Positions 1-5,519 of a stretch of 18,613 nt of DNA are shown here, piece after piece. The notes beneath the pieces are model-generated. The model had not been told where the DNA came from, did not search any database, and worked only from the letters and a program-made list of their open reading frames with translations. Position 1 is the stretch's first letter, and the number at the start of each line of letters is the position of its first letter. Source of the DNA: VBDM01 sp041496705 (GTDB taxonomy: Bacteria > Pseudomonadota > Gammaproteobacteria > Burkholderiales > SG8-39); the NCBI GenBank assembly GCA_041496705.1, contig JBGQFD010000074.1, positions 1 to 18,613 on the forward strand, read 5' to 3'. The position numbers and the translations under genes were made by a program.

Positions 1-95
1 CCCACTATCAGGCTGCAGATCGCGATCGCGGTGACGGTGAGGGCGACGGAGTTGGAGTATCTGGACTCACCGGCGAGATTTTTGCGGTTGGTCAT
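1..95 (-). CDS. N-terminus of an unknown membrane or secreted protein (truncated by window edge)
   Basis: The reading frame starts at ATG (95-93) and runs off the left edge after about 31 codons. The visible peptide has a polar head (MTNRKNLAGESRYSNS) followed from about residue 17 by a hydrophobic stretch (VALTVTAIAICSLIVG), so it looks like a membrane anchor or an uncleaved signal. A GAGGAG ribosome binding site lies a few bases upstream. That site sits inside a perfect inverted repeat (arms 96-105 and 143-152) which could hide it in the mRNA. The gene diverges from the rightward pair starting at 488. I do not recognise the family, and the visible part is too short to name. Confidence 0.6.
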   Translation of the reverse strand, partial: MTNRKNLAGESRYSNSVALTVTAIAICSLIV

Positions 96-152
96 AGTGG
101 TCTCCTCGTTGTTTGCGGGCTGGCGGAAATCGCCTGCCCAATGGAGACCACT
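93..152 (-). promoter_or_regulatory. Leader hairpin that can sequester the Shine-Dalgarno site
   Basis: The 10-base arms AGTGGTCTCC (96-105) and GGAGACCACT (143-152) are perfect reverse complements. In the leftward mRNA the proximal arm contains the GGAG core of the ribosome binding site and abuts the AUG. The distal arm therefore acts as an anti-SD. The 37-nt loop holds a second smaller hairpin (GGGC-A-GGCG against CGCC-A-GCCC, 5-nt loop). The geometry fits translational control, such as a thermosensor, a protein-binding leader or a riboswitch-like switch. It could instead be a DNA operator. I do not recognise a known riboswitch class. Confidence 0.5.
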
Positions 153-185
153 TTAAACTTCCGTTCGTCCGTGCTCGCCGTCGCC

Positions 186-206
186 TGACACAACGGGTTT
201 GTGTCA
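186..206. promoter_or_regulatory. Operator-like palindrome TGACACAA-N5-TTGTGTCA
   Basis: Two perfect 8-base inverted arms (186-193 and 199-206) are separated by CGGGT, a 21-bp dyad typical in size for a dimeric transcription factor. It lies about 90 bp upstream of the leftward start at 95. The TTGACA read on the minus strand at 207-202 could also serve as a -35 element, but I found no good -10 at the right spacing. The cognate regulator is unknown. Confidence 0.4.
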
Positions 207-320
207 AATGCACATTTCGCCGGCCAGGGCGGTTTTTGCATGGGCCGATGCAGGGCTCGCCGCTGATATTGCCATCGGCGGGCAGCTCACACTGGCCTTG
301 CGAAGTCGTAACGCAGGGAG

Positions 321-335
321 TAGGGTCTTGCCCTA
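321..335. promoter_or_regulatory. TAGGG-N5-CCCTA dyad, with an extra CCCTA half-site at 345-349
   Basis: TAGGG (321-325) and CCCTA (331-335) are inverted around TCTTG, and a further CCCTA follows 14 bp later after an A-rich spacer. The layout resembles a regulator binding site with an additional half-site, upstream of the start signals at 398 and 488. A weak 5-bp RNA hairpin is the alternative. No family assignment is made. Confidence 0.35.
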
Positions 336-397
336 GTAAAAAAACCCTAATCCGTCCTGATCTCCATGACGGAATTCAATAAGTACGGGGAGGAGCT

Positions 398-433
398 ATG
401 AGTTTGACTACCGGCGGCGCGCCGCTCAGCTAG
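398..433 (+). CDS. Possible 11-codon leader peptide (or amber-interrupted 5' end of the next gene)
   Basis: An ATG at 398 is preceded by a purine-rich GGGGAGGAG, a stronger ribosome binding site than that of the next gene. The frame reads MSLTTGGAPLS and ends at TAG (431-433). It is in the same frame as the cyclic-nucleotide-binding gene starting at 488, with no further stop between. It could be a short leader peptide, a translational coupling device, or the real start of the downstream protein interrupted by one amber codon. The sequence alone cannot decide between these, and the short length keeps confidence low. Confidence 0.3.
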   Translation: MSLTTGGAPLS

Positions 434-487
434 CGGGCTGGGCCTCTGCGGGCCGCTGAAGACCAACCAATACTCGGAGCACCAAGA

Positions 488-1108
488 ATGACCTTGGATC
501 TCGGGACCGCGCTCGGGCTGCTTGGGGTGGGTTTTTGTCTCGCCAGTTTTGCCGTGAAGGGCATGGTTCCCTTACGGACTCTCGCCATAGTGGGTAATGT
601 TTGCTTCGTCGCGTATGGACTCGTCGAGTCGCTGCTGCCTTCGCTCGTGCTCAATGTTGTCCTGCTGCCGCTGAACGCGGCTCGACTTTGGGAAATAAAG
701 AAGCTGTCGAAAGAAATTTCGCGAGTCACCCAGGACTCACCTGTTTCACAATGGCTGCTGCCGCACATGCGTCATCGTTCGTTCAAGGCAGGCGAGGTCT
801 TGTTTCGCCGGGGAGAGGTGGCCGACAGACTCTTCTACCTTGCGAAGGGCGATCTCACGATGGCGGAAATCGGTCAGCGGATCGGACCCGGCGAGCTGTT
901 CGGGGAAATCGGTCTCTTTTCCCCAGAAAGAAAGCGCACGCAAACGATAGTGTGCGAGACGGACGGCGAACTCTATGACATGACGGACGAAATGATCTTC
1001 CAGTTGTATTACCAGAATCCAAAACTGGGTTTCTACCTCATGCGGCTGGTTGCACAACGCCTGCTCAAGGATGTGCACAGGCGCGACGGCGAACCGGCGA
1101 CCGCATGA
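488..1108 (+). CDS. Three-helix membrane protein with C-terminal cyclic-nucleotide-binding domain
   Basis: The 206-residue product has three predicted hydrophobic helices at about residues 5-24, 27-47 and 48-66, then a linker, then a cyclic-nucleotide-binding (cNMP) fold at about 90-200. The phosphate-binding cassette is recognisable around GELFGEIGLF, with the family's conserved Glu (E140) and Arg (R150, in KRTQT) both present, so ligand binding is plausible. No HTH, kinase or channel domain follows, so output is probably through membrane partners. Three helices plus a cNMP domain is the layout of Popeye-domain proteins; that is a comparison of architecture, not proof of homology. The start at 488 has GGAG 8 nt upstream. 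The next gene begins 37 bp downstream on the same strand, so the two are probably co-transcribed. Confidence 0.85.
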   Translation: MTLDLGTALGLLGVGFCLASFAVKGMVPLRTLAIVGNVCFVAYGLVESLLPSLVLNVVLLPLNAARLWEIKKLSKEISRVTQDSPVSQWLLPHMRHRSFKAGEVLFRRGEVADRLFYLAKGDLTMAEIGQRIGPGELFGEIGLFSPERKRTQTIVCETDGELYDMTDEMIFQLYYQNPKLGFYLMRLVAQRLLKDVHRRDGEPATA

Positions 1109-1145
1109 TGATTTGCTGCGAGCGGCAGTGTAAGAGGGAGTGACC

Positions 1146-2663
1146 ATGTATCGCGTATTGGCGTTCGGATTGTCCGTTCTGTTGAGCGGATGCGGAGTTT
1201 CTTCCGCAATGATCAAGTCGGAATCCTTGGACTTCGGTGAAGTCATTGAAGACACGACCAATAAGCTGCTGGTCATGAATGTTCTGCGCGCACGGGACAA
1301 GGCGCCGCTGCATTTTTCAGATATTCCCGTGATTCGCGAATCGATGCAGCAATCAAGTACCTTGGGCTTCTTGAATCTCTTGAACGATGTGCCACGCAGC
1401 ACAACGGCTCGCGACACCAGGTCCGGCGGCCTGACTCTTCAGATGACGCCGTCCTTTGACATCAACCATCTCCATTCGAAAGAGTTCATCACGGGGATAA
1501 CATCGCCCATCGATCCCAAGATCGTGAAATACTGGCTGGATCGCGGCCTCGACCGGCGCTTGGTCCTGCTCCTGTTCTTTTCTGCTTTGGAAATCGTCGA
1601 GACCCAATCGGCGGCAGGCCCGATCAGTATCGTCAGGATCGCGAACTCGCCGAGGGAAGCGGCGGACATCATCAGGAACAGAGGGAAGGCGTTCGGCGGG
1701 CCGGACGAGTTGCGGTGCGATACGCAATCCGACTTCGAGCGCTACTTGAAGCTGCTCAACAGGCTGAAGACGTTCTTCGCTAACACCTATCGAGAGCGCC
1801 GCCTTGTCGTCGGCGGCTTGAACCTGGCGGGAGACAAGGACAGCAACAGCGTTCGCGCCATAGCCCAGCTGGATCTGACAAAGGTTCAAGTGGTCTACGA
1901 CAGGCAGCGGGCGACGTACAGCCTATATTCATTGTCTAACGAACAGAAAGTCGCGTTCTGTTTCTACGACGATGCCCAGTTCGCCGGACCTTCATCCCCG
2001 CAGTTCGAGTTCATAGAGTCGGGCCGGACATCGGGAAGCGACAAGAAGAACTGTTTTCAGTCCGTTGTGGACGTCGTGCCGGAAGATCCGGGGCTGAGGG
2101 GAATCATCCCGTCGCCGGTATTCTTCTCGGGGGCGGCTGCCGCCAACGAGGCGTCCCGCTACTGCGGAATATTCAACCGATTCGCCGGCGTCGGCCCGGG
2201 TCCGGCCGCGACGCCCGGCGGCTATCCCAGGCTGGAGCTGCGGCTCTATATCCGGTCCGTTGGAGAGATATTCCAGTTCCTGGGCGACCTGCTGCACTAT
2301 CAGGACGAGGTCAGGAAATACCTGGACGGCAACCCGCAGTTGAGCTTAAAGCTCAACAGCCCCGTCACGTTCGGGTATTGCGGCGACCAGCCCGAAGCCG
2401 GCTGCGACGATGTGTTCCTGCGTCTCGACGGAGATGCCTGCAATGCGCGCTTCTCGCTGACCTACAGGGACAGGGAATACCACGTCGCGAACTTCAACCC
2501 ATCGCGAGAGACGACGGCCCGCCAAGGCCTCAGCTGTCGTCCGGAGGAAACCGTGCGGAAAGACCACACGCTCGAAATCCTGTCCGTGCTGCATCAGCTG
2601 GTGGGCCTGAACAAGTCGGCAACGGACATCAGGCCGACACCTACGGTAAATGTGCTTCCGTGA
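1146..2663 (+). CDS. Large Cys-containing outer-membrane lipoprotein of unknown function
   Basis: Starting at ATG 1146 gives 505 residues. GTG 1140 is in frame but would place the AGAGGGAG ribosome site inside the gene; from 1146 that site sits 5 nt upstream, so I prefer 1146. The N-terminus MYRVLAFGLSVLLSGC is a lipoprotein signal with a lipobox ending at Cys16. Gly at +2 (no Asp) favours the outer membrane. The mature part carries eight further Cys, consistent with periplasmic disulfides. It looks soluble, with a mixed alpha/beta character and no transmembrane strands I can claim. I do not recognise a named family. It follows the cyclic-nucleotide-binding membrane protein closely, suggesting an inner-membrane/outer-membrane pair. 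Base composition is less GC-rich than the core genes. Confidence 0.8.
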   Translation: MYRVLAFGLSVLLSGCGVSSAMIKSESLDFGEVIEDTTNKLLVMNVLRARDKAPLHFSDIPVIRESMQQSSTLGFLNLLNDVPRSTTARDTRSGGLTLQMTPSFDINHLHSKEFITGITSPIDPKIVKYWLDRGLDRRLVLLLFFSALEIVETQSAAGPISIVRIANSPREAADIIRNRGKAFGGPDELRCDTQSDFERYLKLLNRLKTFFANTYRERRLVVGGLNLAGDKDSNSVRAIAQLDLTKVQVVYDRQRATYSLYSLSNEQKVAFCFYDDAQFAGPSSPQFEFIESGRTSGSDKKNCFQSVVDVVPEDPGLRGIIPSPVFFSGAAAANEASRYCGIFNRFAGVGPGPAATPGGYPRLELRLYIRSVGEIFQFLGDLLHYQDEVRKYLDGNPQLSLKLNSPVTFGYCGDQPEAGCDDVFLRLDGDACNARFSLTYRDREYHVANFNPSRETTARQGLSCRPEETVRKDHTLEILSVLHQLVGLNKSATDIRPTPTVNVLP

Positions 2664-2848
2664 GCGCATGGTTACGGCAGATCATTAGCCGGTACCGCCG
2701 CGTGCGAGTGACTGCTTAGACCTCCTGGGAGGCTCAAAGGGCGTCACCGGCAAACGCCCAAACGGACCAAGGCGGGGAAAAGCGTGCGCGATGGCCTTGG
2801 GGCAGGTAATCTTGCGGCTGGCAAAAACCAGCGATAAATCAGCTAACG

Positions 2849-2869
2849 GACGGTATCTCCGACGGTATC
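2849..2869. repeat. Direct repeat GACGGTATC x2 upstream of the EEP-family gene
   Basis: GACGGTATC occurs at 2849-2857 and again at 2861-2869, a 12-bp period separated by TCC. It lies about 50-70 bp before the start at 2921, at the edge of an AT-rich stretch (about 2880-2920) that probably carries the promoter. Tandem half-sites of this kind can bind a regulator. No regulator is identified. A small hairpin (GCTGG/CCAGC, 2817-2832) lies just upstream. Confidence 0.3.
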
Positions 2870-2920
2870 GTCTTGCTGGAACTAGAAAACGCATAAAAAG
2901 AACAATATGTTAAGAATAGT

Positions 2921-3775
2921 ATGAAGCTTATCACCTGGAACATTCAGTGGTGCCGCGGCTGCGACGGCCGGGTCGATCCGTCGCGCATCGCGCGCGTGGC
3001 GCGGGAAATGGCCGATTTCGACGTGCTGTGCCTGCAGGAAGTCGCGCGCAACTATCCCGATCTGGCGGGAAGCTCCGGAGAGGACCAGTTCGAGACCCTC
3101 GGGGCGCTGCTGCCGGAATACTCGCTGGTCGAGGGCGTGGCGACCGACGTGCTCGCGACTGGGGGCGAGCGGCGCGGATTCGGCAACGCGGTGTTTACGC
3201 GCCTGCCGGTGCTGCAGGCGTTCCGTCATCTGCTGCCCTGGCCGGCCGATGCCTCGGCGCCCAGCATGCAGCGCGTGGCGATCGAAGTCGTGCTCGAGCT
3301 CGCCTCGGGTCCCTTGCGCGTGACCACCACGCACCTGGAGTACTACTCGGCGCGGCAGCGCGCGGCGCAACTCGAGCGGCTGCGCGAGCTGCAGATCGAG
3401 GCGGCCGGACATGCGACCGTTCCCACCGATGCGCAGAATCGCGCTGGGCCCATCCGGCCGATGCCGCGCCCGGCCTCGAGTGTGCTCACCGCCGATTTCA
3501 ATTTCCGGCCCGAGGATCCTTCGCACGCCCGCCTGCAGGCGCCCCTCGGTGCAGGTGTTCCCGCCTACCGCGACGCCTGGTCGCTGCGCCACCCCGGCAC
3601 ACCTCACGCGCCGACGCTGGGGGTCAACGACAAGGGGCAATGGCCGGGTGAGGCGTTCGCCTGCGATTTCATTTTCGTCACCGAAGACCTCGCCGGGCGG
3701 GTCGCGGAGGTCGCCGTCGACGCGGTCACCGACGCCTCGGACCACCAGCCGGTGCTGCTCGAGCTGCGCGACTGA
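2921..3775 (+). CDS. Endonuclease/exonuclease/phosphatase (EEP) family metal-dependent hydrolase
   Basis: The 284-residue product has the EEP fold signatures in order: TWNIQW with Asn7 at the N-terminus, LQEV with metal-binding Glu40, TTTHLEYY with His138, TADFN with Asp192/Asn194, and SDHQPV with the catalytic Asp274-His275 near the C-terminus. Family members hydrolyse phosphodiester or phosphomonoester bonds in nucleic acids, lipids or inositides; the substrate here cannot be read from sequence. There is no signal peptide, so it is probably cytoplasmic. The start is weakly supported by a poor ribosome site in an AT-rich leader, but the WN motif seven residues in fits the family's usual beginning. 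It stands alone: about 250 bp separate it from the lipoprotein gene, and about 600 gene-free bp follow. Confidence 0.88.
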   Translation: MKLITWNIQWCRGCDGRVDPSRIARVAREMADFDVLCLQEVARNYPDLAGSSGEDQFETLGALLPEYSLVEGVATDVLATGGERRGFGNAVFTRLPVLQAFRHLLPWPADASAPSMQRVAIEVVLELASGPLRVTTTHLEYYSARQRAAQLERLRELQIEAAGHATVPTDAQNRAGPIRPMPRPASSVLTADFNFRPEDPSHARLQAPLGAGVPAYRDAWSLRHPGTPHAPTLGVNDKGQWPGEAFACDFIFVTEDLAGRVAEVAVDAVTDASDHQPVLLELRD

Positions 3776-3832
3776 GTCACGATCGTCGGCGGTGAGGTTG
3801 TGACTCCATGCGCGAATGCCCGCCACAAACGC

Positions 3833-3861
3833 GAAGCCCCGCGGTGAATTCGCAGGGCTTC
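3833..3861. terminator. Candidate hairpin terminator downstream of the EEP-family gene
   Basis: GAAGCCC (3833-3839) pairs with GGGCTTC (3855-3861). After one C/A mismatch an inner GCG/CGC stem continues around a 7-nt loop. It starts 57 bp after the EEP stop codon. It lacks a clean T-run on either side, so it may be a weak or factor-assisted terminator, or a processing hairpin. Confidence 0.4.
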
Positions 3862-4021
3862 ACAGGTTTGCCACTTGCCGTGGCCTCATTTCGTCACGTC
3901 ACCGTGACGCATGCCGGCCTGTCCTTACCGGCTTCAGAGTCGCTCTGTCGGAAGTTTCGTCGATAGGTCTGCCCTCCATTCGCGACTTCACGCTACGCCC
4001 AGCCCTCCCGCCGGGAATCAA

Positions 4022-4040
4022 GTGACGCGACTCGCGTCAC
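4022..4040. repeat. Perfect palindrome GTGACGCG-ACT-CGCGTCAC
   Basis: These are 8-base perfect inverted arms with a 3-nt centre. The related CGTCAC-C-GTGACG lies at 3897-3909, sharing the GTGACG word. The two may belong to a family of extragenic palindromes, or they may be binding sites or RNA hairpins. Confidence 0.45.
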
Positions 4041-4268
4041 GCCCTTTGCCGCCTGCTCCGGATCCCCGGGTCGGGATGATCCTCAAACATCGTGTCGAGG
4101 GTGGTCGCCGCCCGTTCGCCTCAGGTACACCCGCAACACGGGGCGCGCACAACAGCGAAACACCAAGTGCAGCAACCGGATCATCAGTCGTTGGTTCGAG
4201 ATTCCACCCCGAGCCGAATCACCAAAGCACTTTCAGTTAATGCTTTTCGCGGGTCCCCGTCAAGGCGT

Positions 4269-4292
4269 ATTGGCGACTAATTGCACGCCAAT
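4269..4292. promoter_or_regulatory. Inverted repeat ATTGGCG-N10-CGCCAAT
   Basis: Seven-base perfect arms surround a 10-bp centre, the size of a regulator operator or a short transcript-end hairpin for the leftward operon (last stop at 4386). Immediately to its right, 4293-4306 reads CTGATTTAGGTCAA, which differs at two arm positions from the FNR/ANR consensus TTGAT-N4-ATCAA. No gene with a good start follows on the plus strand, so the target is unclear. Confidence 0.3.
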
Positions 4293-4385
4293 CTGATTTA
4301 GGTCAATGAACATCCGCTTCCGGTCGGTTTGCGACACAGCGAACAGCCCTAGCCCCTTTTCGGAGATGGTTCCCCGCCGCCCGGG

Positions 4386-4694
4386 TCAACCGCCGGCGAG
4401 TGCCTGTTGCAGCGAAGCGCGCAGCCTGCGCCGGGTCGCCGCGTCGATGTCCGGCGACTCGGAGACGAATCTTTCGAGTTCGAAACTGTCGAGCGCGTCG
4501 AGCTGCGCGAGCCCTTGCACAATACGGCTGCGGTCCTCGAGAAGCCGGTTGAAGTTCACGTCGCAGCCGGCGATGGGGCGCGGGTGAGCGCCGATCTCCG
4601 CGAACACGCGCACGCGGGCCGCCTCGAGCTCGGCGCGAATCGCCTCGCGCACAGTCCCCGGAATTGCGTATTCGCGAGCCCTGGCTTGATGCAC
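4386..4694 (-). CDS. Small unknown helical protein
   Basis: The frame starts at GTG (4694-4692) with GGAG 8 nt upstream and encodes 102 residues. It looks strongly helical, rich in Ala, Arg, Glu and Leu, with no signal peptide or membrane segment and one Cys (in IAGCDVNF). The segment DFELERFVSESP-like (about residues 69-80) and a C-terminal ARRRLRASLQQAL helix give it a protein-like character. I do not recognise the family. It lies 54 bp downstream of the MipA/OmpV gene on the same strand, so it is probably the last gene of that leftward unit. Frames on the opposite strand over the same bases lack start signals. Confidence 0.6.
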   Translation of the reverse strand: MHQARAREYAIPGTVREAIRAELEAARVRVFAEIGAHPRPIAGCDVNFNRLLEDRSRIVQGLAQLDALDSFELERFVSESPDIDAATRRRLRASLQQALAGG

Positions 4695-4748
4695 AGTGAG
4701 CGCTCCGTTCAGCGGAAGGCCTCCAGTATACCGCTCGGCAAGGCGGCT

Positions 4749-5519
4749 TTAGAAACGGTAGGCGAGGCCCACGCCGGCGTAGAAGTTCCAGGCGCGCTCG
4801 GCGAGCGGGCTGCGCGAGGCGTCGCCGCGCAGCTCGCGCCGCTCGAAGCTGCCGACGGCCATCCATTCCCTGCCCACTTCGGCCGACCACAGGAGTCCTA
4901 GGCTCGTGAATAGCGCGCCACCGCTGGGTTCGAATGCCAGCAGGTTCGACACCGCTGCCTGCTGCGGCGTGATGCCATAGAAGGATTGCACCGCCCTGGC
5001 ATTTGCCCAGGTCCCCTGGACGTATGCGCCAGCGGTGAAGCCCGCGTGACCGTAGATACCCGCCGTCGCACGCAGGTCCGACTGCGAGCCGCGGGCGGAA
5101 TCCGCGTACTGGCGGCCGCGCGCGAGGAGGGTCACAGGCACCGGGCCGACGCGGATGTCCCATTCCAGGTGCAGGCCGAAGGAGGCGCCGGGACGAATGT
5201 TCGGGAGATCGTGCTGGCGCAGGAACTCCGATTCACTGCTCCGGCGTCCGCCTTCATAGGCGAGCTGCGCGCCCAGCGCCAGGCCGGGGAGCGGCTCCAC
5301 CCGCGCGCCGCCTTCGAGGATTCCCTGCGTGGTGCGCGCAAACCAGGGTTTTCCGTAGTAGCGCACCACGGGAATGAGTTCCGCGCGCTGCGAAGCGGAA
5401 CCGTCGTAGGCCGGCCGCGAGCGCAGCGCGGCGCCGAGCAGGACGAGCTCGGGTTCGAGAGCCTGCGCGAAACACGCGAACGGCGCGGCTAGCGCCAGCG
5501 CGAAGGAAAGGCGCTTCAC
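4749..5519 (-). CDS. MipA/OmpV family outer-membrane protein
   Basis: The gene is best started at GTG 5519-5517, giving 256 residues. The N-terminus (MKRLSFALALAAPFACFA) is a Sec signal peptide with probable cleavage near residue 18. The mature protein is an amphipathic beta-strand series ending in a C-terminal Phe (GVGLAYRF), as expected of an outer-membrane barrel. The FYGITPQQA segment and the early R-P-A-Y-D-G region match the MipA/OmpV family (scaffolding of murein-synthesis enzymes or an OmpV-like barrel). The GTG overlaps the hydrolase stop as GTGA, so translation is probably coupled to that gene. In-frame upstream codons lie inside the hydrolase gene and have no signal character. Confidence 0.87.
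   Translation of the reverse strand: MKRLSFALALAAPFACFAQALEPELVLLGAALRSRPAYDGSASQRAELIPVVRYYGKPWFARTTQGILEGGARVEPLPGLALGAQLAYEGGRRSSESEFLRQHDLPNIRPGASFGLHLEWDIRVGPVPVTLLARGRQYADSARGSQSDLRATAGIYGHAGFTAGAYVQGTWANARAVQSFYGITPQQAAVSNLLAFEPSGGALFTSLGLLWSAEVGREWMAVGSFERRELRGDASRSPLAERAWNFYAGVGLAYRF

Larger units (their letters stand above)
96..397. other. Divergent intergenic region dense in inverted repeats
   Basis: This stretch separates the leftward gene at 1-95 from the rightward start signals at 398 and 488. It holds the SD-masking repeat (96-152), an operator-like palindrome (186-206), arms GCCGATG/CATCGGC (244-250 and 273-279), the TAGGG/CCCTA dyad (321-335) with a third CCCTA at 345-349, and the pair TCCGTC/GACGGA (351-356 and 368-373). 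An A-run at about 338-344 is not preceded by a terminator stem on the sense that would need it. No reading frame here has a convincing start signal. I read it as regulatory DNA. Confidence 0.5.
3776..4385. other. Gene-free region with several strong palindromes
   Basis: No reading frame here has a protein-like composition with start signals. The region holds GAGTCAC/GTGACTC arms spanning the preceding stop codon (3774-3780, 3800-3806), a long stem at 3833-3861, CGTCAC-C-GTGACG (3897-3909), GTGACGCG-ACT-CGCGTCAC (4022-4040), AAAGCA/TGCTTT (4224-4246) and ATTGGCG-N10-CGCCAAT (4269-4292). The repeated GTGACG/CGTCAC words suggest related elements, perhaps extragenic palindromes. A structured RNA is possible but not shown. 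Confidence 0.45.

Noticed and set aside
337..349. A-run after the TAGGG dyad as a leftward terminator
   Set aside because: In the leftward direction the T-run precedes the stem instead of following it, so it cannot be an intrinsic terminator.
113..382. Possible 89-codon gene on the plus strand
   Set aside because: No ribosome site, unbiased codon use, and it crosses several palindromes. Better read as regulatory DNA.
4189..4216. GGTTCGAGATTCC, resembling a tRNA T-arm
   Set aside because: The flanking bases do not form the 5-bp T-stem, and no acceptor, D or anticodon arms can be drawn upstream.
3816..4280. Short open frames of 60-110 codons in the gene-free region
   Set aside because: They overlap each other in different frames, run through the hairpins and lack start signals.
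4306..4587. Plus-strand frame just downstream of the FNR-like box
   Set aside because: It is antisense to the better supported 102-residue gene, is Ser/Arg-rich without a fold signature, and has no SD.
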